NCBI GenBank assembly: GCA_013306675.1
Contig: JABLUY010000042.1
Location: forward strand, 114,595 to 178,594
Direction of reading: 5' to 3'
DNA from: Thraustochytrium sp. TN22
Taxonomy: Eukaryota > Sar > Bigyra > Thraustochytrida > Thraustochytriidae
DNA length: 64,000 nucleotides
Under the pieces are notes generated by a model. The model had not been told where the DNA came from. It did not search any database and saw only the letters and a list, made by a program, of their open reading frames with translations. Positions 28,529 to 38,657 of this stretch are shown in pieces (positions within the stretch are counted from its first letter, which is position 1; the number at the start of each line of letters is the position of its first letter). A program made the position numbers and the translations under genes.

Positions 28529-28792
28529 ATTTCACTTCTCAACATCGTCGTACAAGTGGGTAATAGTAGTTACCACCAGAAGACGCGCGATCGTCTAGCT
28601 AGCTAGAGCGAGCTTTCCCATGAGACCACGTGCCAAAAGCACATTTGCGGGCAACCGAGGCGGCGATGGCAGCACGTCGCGTTCACCGTCAATTGCAAAG
28701 ACACCCAACTTGGCATGCTGTGTGGTGAGGACGCTGCTTGCGCTTTGGGATCAAAGTCATGCACATCGAGCTCCGTACAGCTGCGTGCCGAT

Positions 28793-29122
28793 CGCAATTC
28801 GACCGCGCGTAGCGCATCGCTGCCCGCCGCCCTACGTATTGCAAAATGGCAGGCCACCGGGTCGCACGTACTTGTCGCTGTGCGGAATGCAACAGGGTAG
28901 GCCGCCACCTTGTACGCTCTTGTAGCAGTTTCGATGCTGACGGCGCCGCCCACCGCCGCAATTTGACCGCGCGTAGCGCATCGCTGCCCGCCGCCCTGCG
29001 TAATGCAGAATGGCAGGCCACCGGGTCGCTCGTACTTGTCGCTGTGCGGAATGCAACAGGGTAGGCCGCCACCTTGCACGCTCTTGTAGCAGTTTCGATG
29101 CCGACAGCGCCGCCCACCACCG
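28793..29122. repeat. 164-bp tandem duplication
   Basis: Two adjacent copies with a period of 164 bp; the first runs from about 28795 to 28958 and the second from about 28959 to 29122. They differ at a small number of positions (for example ctacgtattgcaaaatgg against ctgcgtaatgcagaatgg). The period is not a multiple of three, so any reading frame changes between copies. Confidence 0.85.
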
Positions 29123-30235
29123 TGTCTGGGGCAGTGAGAAGCAGGCCACTTCTTTGCAGCGTCCCTGCGTGATTTCGCCCTCGTAGACGCGTGCGCCTGA
29201 GCAAGCATCGACCGCGGGTGGATCGCACTGAATGTCCAAGATGGTGTCGTCCACGAAGGGGGCTCGGAATGTACCTGGACCCGACCACCAGGCACGGCAG
29301 CGGAGGTGGTGGAGTCTGCAATGAAAGAAAGGAAGCGAGCGGCAGGTCAAGCAGCTCTGCGAACAGGAGCGAAGAGACCCGCCTTGCGCTTTTGCACTGG
29401 AAGGTCGGTAACTTCTGCCGCGTACATCGTCGTCGTCGGCGTAGTCAGCCCAGGCTACGCACGACACAGTCGCACTCCCTTTCGCCTGGCAGGCGCCGCT
29501 GTCAGCATTCCAGACTGTTTTACGTGCAATACGCTAGCTGCAACCCGGCCTGTGCCAACTGCGACAAGAGCATGCAAGCCGGCAACCTTTTCTTCTGCAC
29601 CGCACACGGTGGTGTGATGTGAGGACCTGCAAGCATTCGGCTTGCGAGATGGGCTTCATTGCCGCTGCAAGCGACTGCAAGGCCGGTGGCCGGTCCTCTT
29701 GGCGAGGCGCGCACTTGCGAGCGGCGCTGCCCGCATGCAGACTGCGACAGGCGGCGGACTTCACTTTCGCAAGGCGACAAAGAACCTCACGCTGCCTGTC
29801 GTCTGCTCGTCCCTTCCCTTCAAGCAGCGCGTCTTGAAGACTTGCAGGTCGCCTGGGCCCGAGCCCTTCTTGCGCCATCGCTGGCAGCCTCCTCCTCATT
29901 CCTCGTCTTCACCGTCAGCTTGTTCCATTACGCCGACCGCCCTTGGCCTCGCTGCGGCCGCCGGCGGACTCCCTCTCCCGCCGCCGTGGCCCGCCTCCCC
30001 GCCCGGGCCCCGTCCGGCGTCACAGTCAACGCCGGGCTCTGCAGCGCCGCGAGCGGGCACGAGCAGGCACGAGCAGGGCAGCGAAGGGGTGCCCGTCGGG
30101 GCCGGCGCGCACCGCCGGCCGGGAACGCCGGCACGCGGGGCTCGTGGCGGGGTTTCCGCAACCACCGTAACCGCCGCGCGCAACGCGGCGACCCGGGGGT
30201 TGGCTGCCCGTCGGGAAGCAGGCGGCGCGGCGGCG

Positions 30236-30246
30236 TACCCTAACCC
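30236..30246. promoter_or_regulatory. Telomere-like box upstream of eL21
   Basis: The sequence accctaaccct lies about 230 bp upstream of the eL21 start. Telo-boxes (aaaccctaa) are established promoter elements of plant ribosomal-protein genes. Here only one and a half units are present, so it may be chance. Confidence 0.3.
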
Positions 30247-30474
30247 TGGGGGTTTCGCAGCCAGTGGCGCGGTGGCGCCGGAGGGCAGATAGGGCGCAAG
30301 CAGGGCGGCTGGGTGGCAGGCAGGCAGGCAGCAGGCAGCAGGCGGCAGGCGGCAGGGGGGGCGGCAGAGCGGAGCTGCGCAGAGCCGCGGCAGGCAGAGC
30401 GGAGCGCACGGGCAGGAGCTCGGTGCGAGGGACGGGCAGCGGGGCGAGCAGTCGGGCACCAAGCGCCAGGCAAG

Positions 30475-30963
30475 ATGCCGCACTCCTTCGGTAAGAAGGC
30501 GCGCACGCGCGACATGTTTAGCAAGCCCTTCCGGCGGCAGGGCGAGCCGGCGCTCGCCAAGTACCTCATCACGTACCGCGTGGGCGACATCGTGGACATC
30601 AAGGCGGACTCGTCCATCCACCGTGGCATGCCGCACAAGTACTACCACGGCCGCACCGGTATCGTCTACAACGTGACCAAGTCCTCGGTCGGCGTGGAGG
30701 TGCTCAAGGCGGTCAAGCACCGCCTCATCCGCAAGCGTATTAACGTGCGCATCGAGCACGTCACCCCCTCGCGCTCGCGGGAGAACTTCCTCCAGCGCGT
30801 CAAGGAGAACGACCTCATCAGCAAGCGCGCCAAGGAGAGCGGCGAGTTCGTCGCCTCCACCAAGCGCCTGCCGGCCCAGCCCAAGGCGGGCTACGTCCTC
30901 GAGATCACCGAGGACAACGCGCCGGTCACCATGCGTCCCCTCAAGTTCGACTACTACATCTAA
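30475..30963 (+). CDS. RPL21: 60S ribosomal protein eL21
   Basis: Predicted 162 aa, the normal length for eukaryotic eL21. It is a structural protein of the large subunit. The N-terminus MPHSFGKKARTRDMFSKPF is typical (the family begins with a short Gly/Lys/Arg-rich segment and F-S-K-P/R-F). The core YLITYRVGDIVDIK, HRGMPHKYYHGRTG and VGVEVLK matches the SH3-like fold. The segment RKRINVRIEHVTPSRSRENFLQRVKEN is the most conserved part of the family. The ATG at 30475 (caagATGccg) is the only start that gives the standard N-terminus. The leader has (caggcagg)n runs. Intronless, whereas ribosomal-protein genes are often the intron-containing ones in intron-poor genomes. Confidence 0.97.
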   Translation: MPHSFGKKARTRDMFSKPFRRQGEPALAKYLITYRVGDIVDIKADSSIHRGMPHKYYHGRTGIVYNVTKSSVGVEVLKAVKHRLIRKRINVRIEHVTPSRSRENFLQRVKENDLISKRAKESGEFVASTKRLPAQPKAGYVLEITEDNAPVTMRPLKFDYYI

Positions 30964-31024
30964 TCGGCGTGCCTTTATCCCTGGCATCTTCTTCTCCTTG
31001 ACTATGACCATCACGCTGTGGCGT

Positions 31025-31076
31025 GACGTGCTGCAAGCGACGTGCTGCAAGCGACGTGCTACAAGCGACGTGCTGC
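31025..31076. repeat. 14-bp tandem repeat, 3.7 units
   Basis: The unit gacgtgctgcaagc occurs three times with one change (ctacaagc in the third) plus a partial unit. It begins 62 bp after the eL21 stop codon. Confidence 0.85.
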
Positions 31077-31300
31077 GACTCATTGCATGACAATGCGATG
31101 TTTGCGTGCGAGTCGCTTTGACCTGCTTTGCAAGCTGTACGCGCAAGTTGCAGATGGCAAGCAGCACGAGCAACGTTTGGCGAGCTGGTTGGCCCTTCAG
31201 CAAGCATGTTGGAGCAGTCGCAGACCTTGTGCAGAGGTGGAGTCCTCATCTCGGAGTCTCTGCTTTGCTTTGCTTTGCTCTGCTTTCTACTCAGAGCGTA

Positions 31301-31369
31301 GCGAGGACTTGAGAGCACAGCGAGGACTTGAGAGCACAGCGAAGACTTGAGAGCACAGCGAGGACTTGG
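31301..31369. repeat. 19-bp tandem repeat, 3.6 units
   Basis: The unit gcgaggacttgagagcaca occurs at 31301, 31320 and 31339 (the third with aagac for aggac), with a partial copy at 31358. It lies between eL21 and the HAD hydrolase. Confidence 0.85.
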
Positions 31370-31672
31370 GCAAAGCCGCTGCAGAGAAGGAAAGCCCCTG
31401 GTGCTGCGGCAGCTTCCGCTGGGCCACCTAGTTGTGTCACGACGTCTTTCGCACGTTGCCTGTGCTACGACACCAACTCATTGCCTGGCTTGTCGCTGCG
31501 CTTGCTGACGTGACAACAGTTGAAACAAAACTGCACAGCAAAAATACTATCACTCTCTAACTAAAAGAAGAAGTACGGTTGGTCGCTCTGAATGAGAAAT
31601 CGCCAGCAACGAGAATTCGCAACCAGCAAAGCGAGCCTCACGCAGTCAGACCCGCAAGCTCAAACACAACGC

Positions 31673-32356
31673 TCAAGCAGCGTTGAGCTTAGCCCAGAGG
31701 TCGTCATTGAGGTCGTGCAGGGACTCGAGGACAGCGTCGGTGAAGGCATACTTGACAAGGTTGTGCTCGGGAACGAGACGGCGGTCCGGGATGGAAGCGC
31801 ACATGAAGCGCGCCGCCTTGGCAGCGAGGGAGCCGGTGACAGAGTCCTCGAGCGCGAGGCAGTGCATGGGCTCGATGCCGAGGAGATCAGCGGCGCGCAT
31901 GTAGACTGCCGGGTGGGGCTTGCCGAGCGGGTCGTGCGCGGCGGAGCAGACGTGCGCGAAGCGGCCGTCAATGCCGAGGCCCTTGAGCGCCGCGGTGATG
32001 ACCTCCATGGGCGAGGAGGAGGCCACCGCGATGGGCACGCCCTTGGAGAGCGAGAACTCGATGGCATGCAGCAGCCCGGGCATGGGCCTGGCCTCGCCGC
32101 CCTCGGTGAGCTTCTTGACCATGGTGTCGATCATCTTCTGCGTGACCTCGGCGGCGTCGGCCTGGACCTCGGGCTTGCGGCGCAAGTGCATCTTGGCGAT
32201 CTCGTCGATGCGCAGGCCGTGCGCCTCCATGCAGTCCCCGTCCGTGAGCTCGATGCCGATGCCGGCAAAAACCTCCTTCTCCACCTCGTGCCAGACGGGC
32301 TCGCTGTCGAGCATGAGGCCATCCATGTCGAAGACGACCGCCTTGATCTCCGGCAT
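31673..32356 (-). CDS. HAD-family phosphatase (beta-phosphoglucomutase/YniC-like)
   Basis: Predicted 227 aa, normal for HAD subfamily IA. Motif I is FDMDGLMLDSEP with nucleophile D10 and acid/base D12. Motif II is AVASSSP near 114-120. Motif III is the lysine of GKPHPAVY near 146. Motif IV is LALEDSVTG near 165. The helical cap between motifs I and II (about 20-80) includes GLRIDEIAKMHL. This pattern is that of sugar-phosphate phosphatases such as 2-deoxyglucose-6-phosphatase and beta-phosphoglucomutase. The exact substrate cannot be read from the sequence. The ATG at 32356 begins the conserved strand; the open frame to 32794 is promoter sequence. A cytosolic location is likely because no targeting sequence is seen. 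Confidence 0.92.
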   Translation of the reverse strand: MPEIKAVVFDMDGLMLDSEPVWHEVEKEVFAGIGIELTDGDCMEAHGLRIDEIAKMHLRRKPEVQADAAEVTQKMIDTMVKKLTEGGEARPMPGLLHAIEFSLSKGVPIAVASSSPMEVITAALKGLGIDGRFAHVCSAAHDPLGKPHPAVYMRAADLLGIEPMHCLALEDSVTGSLAAKAARFMCASIPDRRLVPEHNLVKYAFTDAVLESLHDLNDDLWAKLNAA

Positions 32357-33038
32357 CTTGCTCGCTGCTGTGAGTTCGCAACTCGGCCGCCCGCTTGCCC
32401 GCTCGCCCTGCCAGTCCGCGTCCAAGCGCTTTGCCGCGTGCGCTAGTCGAGCTTGTGCCGCCAGCGCCGCCGCATCACCGGGCGCCCGGCGCGTCCCGAC
32501 AGGTCCCCGCCTTAGTCCCAGGGCGCTTGCCCCGCACAAGGGCAGGGGGGGCCCCCTGCGAGTCGGTGCGGGCGCCGCTTCGTCTGAGACGGCGCAGGTT
32601 CCAGGGGTTCCGGCCGGGCCGGAGTTCCAGCGGCTCCAGGAGTTCCGGCCTTTGCCGCGGAGAATGATGCGGAAGCACAAGCGAGAAAAGGCAGCAGACC
32701 TCGAGCGCGGGCGGGAGCGCCGCGGGAGCGCCGCGGGCCCCGCGCGGGCGGCGCGGGCGGCGCGGCGCGGCGCGGAGCAGGCGGCGCGGTGCATCTCCGC
32801 GGCCCGCAGCGGCTCGGCGCGGCGCGGCTCGGCGCGGCGCGGCGTGGTGGTGGCGGCAGCGACAGGGGGAGGAGGGCCGGAGGAACCACTGCAAGGTCCA
32901 AGCAGACAGCGAACTTAACCGTAGGTCGTTAGGCTGCTGCGAGGCGCGAGCGCCGCGCGGCACGGGAGCGCGGCTGGAGCGCGGCGGGAGGGAGGGAGGG
33001 GAGAGCATAGCGAAGCAAAGCGGCGACAGGAGCTGAGC
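32357..33038. promoter_or_regulatory. Divergent promoter region
   Basis: 682 bp between the HAD hydrolase and the following plus-strand orphan. It has (gttccagg)-like repeats near 32595-32650, (ggcgcggc)n near 32750-32845 and a (ggga)n run at about 32985-33000. No protein-like frame. Confidence 0.5.
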
Positions 33039-34613
33039 ATGGCGAAGAGGAGCTCGCTGGAGCGCGCCGGGAGGCGGAGGTCGGCGAAGCGCGCGCTGGG
33101 TGACGACTATCGGCCTCGGGACAATGCGGAGCTCAAGGACTGCTTGAAGAGGCGCGTGCGCTGTGATCAGGGCGGCGGCGAAGTCCTGTACGGCACGGTC
33201 GTCAAGGTGTACCGGGCCAAGGACCCGTCCATGATGGAGGTGGGCGTGCAGTTCGACGGGGAGCAGGACCTGACGCGGTACAGCTGCGCGGACCGCATGC
33301 TGAGGTTTGAAGCGTCGCGCGCCGCGCCGGATCCGCTCGCCAAGGACCCCAAGTCGCAGGTTGAAGCGGAACACCACGCCACGCTGCAAAGCGTGCAGCT
33401 GCTCTTGACGCTGGCGGACGGCGAGCACGAGCCGCAGTGGCGCAAGAGGTCGGCCCAGCTCAAGGCCAAGGCGCCGCCGATGCTGGACCGCGTGGCAGCC
33501 CTGGTCCCCGGCGTGGCGGCCGGTGGCGCACGGGGCGTGCCGGTGGGCGCCAGAGTGGACGACAAGGGGGCGCTGGTGCTGCGCGAGCTGGACGCCTCTA
33601 CGGTGGAGCACGCGCTGGAGAGCATGCAGCCCGGCAAGGAGTCGAGCCCGGTGGAGTTCTCGAGCATGGCGCTCTCGTTGGGCGGATTCCTGAGCTCGGC
33701 GCAGTCCAAGTACGCCGTGCGCGTGCCCCGCGCCGGTCGCGTGCACGAGCAGATGCTCAAGGTGCTCTTCGCGTGTGGCGACGAGGCGCTGGAGCTTTTG
33801 GGCGACGTGCACAGGCGCATTGTACGCGACAAGACGCGCGTGAAACAGCGCAAGTCAGTGCCGAGCCGCAGCGCTCGGCGGCGCAGCCGCAAGTTGTCCC
33901 AGGGCTCAGAGATCTCTGACCTGGTCGGCTCGGATCTGAGCCTGAGCAGCGACATGGAGGACAGCTCAGACGAGGACGAGGACGACGGGGCCGCGGCCGG
34001 CCGCGGCCGGCCACGCGGCGCGGACAAGGCGGGCTCCGGCCCGCGCGCTGGCGTTCTCAAGGGCGCGCAGAGCCTGGTGCGCGCCGAGCTGGCCGCCTTT
34101 TTGCAGGAGCTGCGGTCGGTAGCACCGCGGCGCTGGCTCCCGGACTCGCCCGAGATGCTCACGGTGGGCCTGCGCGCGGCCGTCAAGGCCGTCGCGGCCC
34201 TGCTCTTGGCGCCCCCGGCCGCCTCCGACGACGAGCGCGCCTCCTTTTTGGCGCGCGTGCGCATCGTGGCGCTCGGTCTCGAGCACGTCACCGCGCTCGT
34301 GTACGCGGACGCGTGCTATCAGGTGCGGCCGGGGTCCGGTGGCGGCGGCGGCGGCGGCGGTGCTGATGGTGATGGTGCCACCGAGGACGTCACCCATGGC
34401 GCGTCTGGGCGTGCCCGGTCGGAGAGCGTGGACGCAGACGCGGGGGCGGACGCTGGGGGGCAGGGCCCCGGCACGCCGAGCTTTTGCATCCTGCGGACCT
34501 TGGACAGACCCGAGCACCTGCTGCGGGAGGTCCAGCTGCTGGCACGTGCGGCGGTGAGCCTGTTCGGGCTGACGAGCGATGCAGTGCAGGCCGGCGTTGC
34601 GAAGCTCGCCCGA

Positions 34614-34644
<31 letters not shown>

Positions 34645-35783
34645 ATGTCCCGTCGTCGGTGGAGGACCTTCGCGCCGCGGAGGTCGGCACGGTCCTGGAA
34701 CATCTCTGCTTGACGACGCGGCGCCTCTTTCAGTCGCTCGTGCTGGGCTTGGCCACGCATGCGAGCAGCAAAGCGCCCGACGAAAAGGTCGTGGAGGACT
34801 TCGTTCTGGCTGCCTTTGTCCCGGTACGCCCGGCCAGCCTCCTCCGAGCGCTCGCACTGTCCGTGAATGACCTGGACGAGGAGGCCGCGGAGGTGCAAAA
34901 GGACGCGCTCGTGGCTGCCGCAGACCTGGCCGAGAAGCTCGCCGGTGCCAGCGCCGCCGCCGGCAGCAAGGCCACAACCGCGACCAAGGTGGCCAAGCTG
35001 ATGCGCGCGTGCGTGGCGCAGCGCGGCACGCCGAAGCTGCACCCGATTGGGGGGCTTGACCTGGAGCGCGTGCACCTTTGGGAGCCGCGCCAGGATTGGG
35101 AATGTGTCCTGGAGGCCTGCCTCATCATGTCCAAGCTGGATCCGCTCTGCGCAGATGTTCTGCGCGCCCAGGCCCAGGCGCTGGAAGATGGCGGCGGCGT
35201 CGGTCACGCCACGGTCGCGGCGTCATCGCCTTCGCGCAGAAGCAATGCGGGCATGTTGTCATCTCCTTCGCGCAGAAGCAAGGCGGGCACTCCCAAGTCA
35301 GAAAAGCAAAAGCCCACGCCCAAGGGCCGCCGGGGCGCGCATGAGCGGGCCAGGACCCCGCTCAAGGAGGAGATGACCGAAGAGGCTAAGAAGCCCATGC
35401 CGCGCCTCATGCTCGTACGCTGCCAGGACGAGCCTTGTCCGAAGCTGTGCAGATTCCCACCGGGCCAGGACCGCTTGACCGCGGGCCGTGCCATGGAGTG
35501 CGATTTACGCTTCACGGGCCGCAAGTCTGATGCGCAGCTCATCTCCATCTCACGCGTCTGCGCGGAGCTCATCATGAGTCAGGACCGCCTCGAGTGCACC
35601 CTCAAGTGCATGGCGTCTTTTGGCCTTCGCGTCGAGGATGGCAACAACGAGTCCATTGTGCTCGCCAAGGGCCAGAACATGACTCTCAAGCCCGGCATGC
35701 GCGTTTTCTTTTCCACCCGCAAGGGCGACCGCAAGTTCGAGTACAAGGTCGTGATCGACGATGGCGAGCACGCAGACCCATGA
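33039..35783 (+). CDS. Large orphan with C-terminal FHA-like domain
   Basis: Predicted 914 aa; no whole-length family recognised. The N-terminus is basic (SSLERAGRRRSAKR). At about 48-90 a small beta-rich segment (LYGTVVKVYRA, EVGVQFDGEQDL) resembles a Tudor/SH3-like barrel. A Ser/Arg-rich stretch (about 270-300) is followed by an acidic run (DEDEDD near 313). The middle is helical and Ala/Leu/Asp-rich, with (DADA)n coded by (gacgcc)n near 527-535. Residues about 725-750 contain an in-frame 36-bp repeat giving SSPSRRS twice. The last 125 residues look like a FHA fold, with a GRAMECDLRF strand, ISISRVCAEL and a final KGDRKFEYKV strand, although the usual S-x-x-H and N residues are not clear. 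It may be a nuclear or chromatin protein, but that is inference. Confidence 0.7.
35223..35290 (+). repeat. 36-bp in-frame repeat within the FHA-like orphan
   Basis: Two copies of a 36-bp unit (tcatc-ccttcgcgcagaagcaa-gcgggca) start near 35223 and 35259 and code SSPSRRS followed by a small residue and AG. The frame is kept. Confidence 0.8.
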
Positions 35784-38657
35784 AGTCCGACGAGGACGAA
35801 CCCAAGCGCAGGGTTGCGAAGGAAGTAAGGACGAGTAAGCAACGAGCAAGACCACGGCTTCCTCTACATTTACGCTACATGACAAGGAAATGAAGATGCA
35901 GAAAAAACATGTTGCATGCAGCAAGCAACGAACTTGGTTACGAGCACAGTGCTCGTGCCGCAGGCTGCCGCGCCGCGCAACCAGACTGCGATGCCAGGCT
36001 GCGATGCCAGGCCAGGCTGCGATGCCAGGCCAGGCTGCGATGCCAGGCCAGGCTGCGATGCCAGGCCAGGCTGCGATGCCAGGCCAGGCTGCGATGCCAG
36101 GCCAGGCTGCGATGCCAGGCCAGGCTGCGATGCCAGGCCAGGCTGCGATGCCAGGCCAGGCTGCGATGTGAACGAGTATAACCGAGCGCACAGAGCGCCA
36201 CAGGTCGCTGAGCCTACTGCGTAAGCTAAACCTTGATGAGCGTTTCTTCGAGTTGCATTTGTTTTCATCATGACTTGCACCATCAAAACACACAAACCAA
36301 ACGAGTGTCCGAGCCTAGACCGCCTTCGAGTACGCGACGGCTTCAGAAACACACCGCCTGGGAAGTCACTGGCAGGCCAGCCATACAATTTCTCTCTTGT
36401 ACAGCTGCAGGAGCAGAATTCTGAGCACACGCCGCCGCAGCGCTGCACATGCGCTGCTCGGAGGCCGTCAAGGTCGGCGACGAAGACGCCTGAGAACAAC
36501 CCAATCTGAAGGGTGGGTTCTGCGTGGACTGTACAAGCGCTTAGACGCCGCGTGTCGCACGCGGAGGACGTGTCCAGTCGGTAACTTTGCCAGGCAGACA
36601 TGCATGACATGACTTTCCAGAGAAGATCTTCAGCGGGCCGCATCTCTCTGGCCGAATGACTTCTTTTCGACAGTAAAGATTTCGAGCGAGCATCAGGCCT
36701 CTCAGCGTACTGTTGAGAATGAACGAGCGGCCCTTTTATCTCCTCCTCCCCAAACCCTCCCCACTCAGTCTATCCACTACACTCGAGTCGTGTACTTGCA
36801 CTTGTCCCGCGAGGGTGGGTGCCCGCGGCACCCGACTCGCGAACCGGGCAGGCCCGAACTCGCGTCCGCTCGCACGCCCGACAAGCTAGCAGCCTGCCAG
36901 AAGCTGCCACAGTCACCACTGGCAGTGCCGAGTGCTGGCCCCTCGCCGGCAGTCCTGACTCTTGCGCATCATTACAGCTGGCAGCTGAGCTTGCAGGCTG
37001 CAGTCACTGCAGCGGCAGAAGCGCGCGAACTTTCCACAGCGCTCCCTGTCAATGTCAGCGCAGCGTGCAAGCCAGCGAGAGGACGCAAGGATACTCGCGA
37101 CCGCCTCAGCGGCGGCCGGCCGGCTGTCGGCAGCTCAGCGCCAGACTCGAATGCGGCGACGGTTTTACCAGCCAGCCTGTAGAGGCGTAATCATCATTCA
37201 CAGTCAGCTTTCTGTGATCATCAAGCGAGACTGTTTCGACAGTTTCGCGCTCCTCCCTCTCCGGGCCACTCAGGCTCAGGCTGCAGCAGCCTGCCAGAGA
37301 GATCGTTCAACGCTCCAAGCTCCGCGTGCAGTGGTGCCGCGCCGCAGGGTAAAAGGCGTGCCCGCTCCCGCCTAGCTAGAGTAGGCACGGCAGGCTGCTG
37401 CGCTGGCGGTGCCGAAGACCATGGCGACTCAAGTGACGCAGGTGGCAGTCACGACTCACGATCACTGGCAGCGCGCGCCGCGTGAGCTTTACACTGCACG
37501 TGCCGCTGGGCGGCAATGAGACGGCCGAGGCACGATGGTCGGATGGCAAGCCGAGCTCGCAGGCACGGGCAGCCAGGCTGCAGCTGCGGCTGCTGCGCCG
37601 TGGCCTCTGCGCTACAGCTTGCGTGCGTGCGTGAGTGCGTGAGTGCGTGGGTGTCGTGCAGTGCCGTGCCGTGCGAGCGAGCGCACTGGTGATGGCATAC
37701 AGCGAGAGGCTGCAAGCTGTGCAGGAAGCAGGCCGCGGACGCCCAGGCTGCTCAGGCTGCGCCAGCCGGGCAGGCTGCTGCAGCTGGGCCCGCTCACCGG
37801 GCGCTCGCTCGCTCGTGATCGCTCGCTCGCCTCAGGCTGCCTGCCTACTAGTAGCTAGCTAGCTGGCAGGCTGCTCCCGAGACTGCGAGAGCTCGGCCGG
37901 CCGGAGCGGCTCCGACGTGCAGGCAGGCAGCGCAGGCAGCGCGGGCGCGCAGACCCCGTTCGCGCGCGCCGCCCTGCCTCGCCCCGCAAGACGTCGGCTC
38001 CGAGGCGCCTCGCGCCGTGCCTGAAGCAAGTTTTGGCGTGGCGTGGCGTGGCGCCGTGGCGTGACGTTGCGCTGCGTTGTGCGCGCGCGCGCGTGCCGCA
38101 GGCCGCCGCTGGCAGCAGGCGGGTGAGCAGCGGGCTGCGTGTTGGACGGTGCGAGTCCGGCCGTGGCAGGAGGAGGAGAGAGCAGCAGAGCAGCCTGGCA
38201 CGGTCAAGAGCAGCCAGACCAACATCCTGGTGCTTTCGCACGCGGAGTACTTTCCCGCCTGCCTGCGCTGCCCTGCGCTGCGCTGCCCTGCGCTGCGCTG
38301 CGCCTGCGGCTGCGCCTGCGTGCGTGGAGCGCCTGCCGGAGTCGGTGCCCGCGCCGGCGCGCCCTCGTACAAGCCGCGAGGTGACGGTGACGTTGAGCGA
38401 GAGGCAGGAACGTCGCATCGAGAGCACGGGTGGGCTCGACACGACTCGACACGAGACGACTCGAGACGACTCGAGGTGAGCAGGCTTCTCGCTGGCCAAG
38501 TCCAGAGCGAGGAAGCGAGCAACCAAAGTCTCTTCGCCCTCGGGTCGGTCGGTCGGTCGGTCGGCTGGTTGGTTGGCGGGTCGGCCGCACGCGCGTGCGC
38601 GGCTAGCAGCAGCAGCGGCGGCAGGAGCAGGAGCAGCGAACGGCGTAAGCAAGCAAG
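35784..38657. other. Intergenic 2.9 kb, repeats and no convincing gene
   Basis: It holds the 18-bp array listed separately. Beyond it, 36200-37000 is of lower GC and has short open frames only. From 37500 to 38650 there are simple runs: (gtgc)n at 37620-37665, (gctcgctc)n near 37800, (ctgcgctgcc)n at 38265-38305 and (ggtcggtc)n at 38547-38565. A 662-codon minus-strand frame crosses into the lipase gene but is antisense to it. Confidence 0.5.
35987..36168. repeat. 18-bp tandem array, about 10 units
   Basis: The unit gcgatgccaggccaggct is repeated almost without change; the first unit is shortened. It starts about 200 bp after the stop of the FHA-like orphan. The array is open in several frames because the unit length is a multiple of three, but the flanks are not coding. 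Confidence 0.95.

Larger units (their letters stand above)
28529..30474. other. Intergenic, with a 164-bp tandem duplication and possible Cys-rich gene remnant
   Basis: 1.95 kb between AIM24 and eL21. It contains the 164-bp duplication listed separately. On the minus strand, fragments in different frames read as a Cys-rich protein (GRCKEVACFSLPQT near 29140, and CRHRNCYKS then GGGLPCCIPH in each copy of the duplication), but they do not join in one frame. On the plus strand a short Cys-rich stretch (CANCDKSM, LFFCTAH) lies at 29545-29620. This could be a degenerate or intron-split gene. I do not call one. Confidence 0.35.
30964..31672. other. Gap between convergent genes with two small arrays
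   Basis: 709 bp between the eL21 stop and the HAD hydrolase stop. It holds the 14-bp and 19-bp arrays listed separately and a (tttgc)n run at about 31262-31287. No gene. Confidence 0.6.

Noticed and set aside
30236-30246. Interstitial telomere
   Set aside because: Only one and a half repeat units, too short for a telomeric relic.
35987-36168. CRISPR array
   Set aside because: Direct tandem units without spacers in a eukaryotic nuclear sequence. The same applies to the other arrays.
35890-36293. Repetitive proteins from the 18-bp array (for example AMPGQA repeats)
   Set aside because: The unit is a multiple of three, so all frames stay open. The flanks show no coding signal on either strand.
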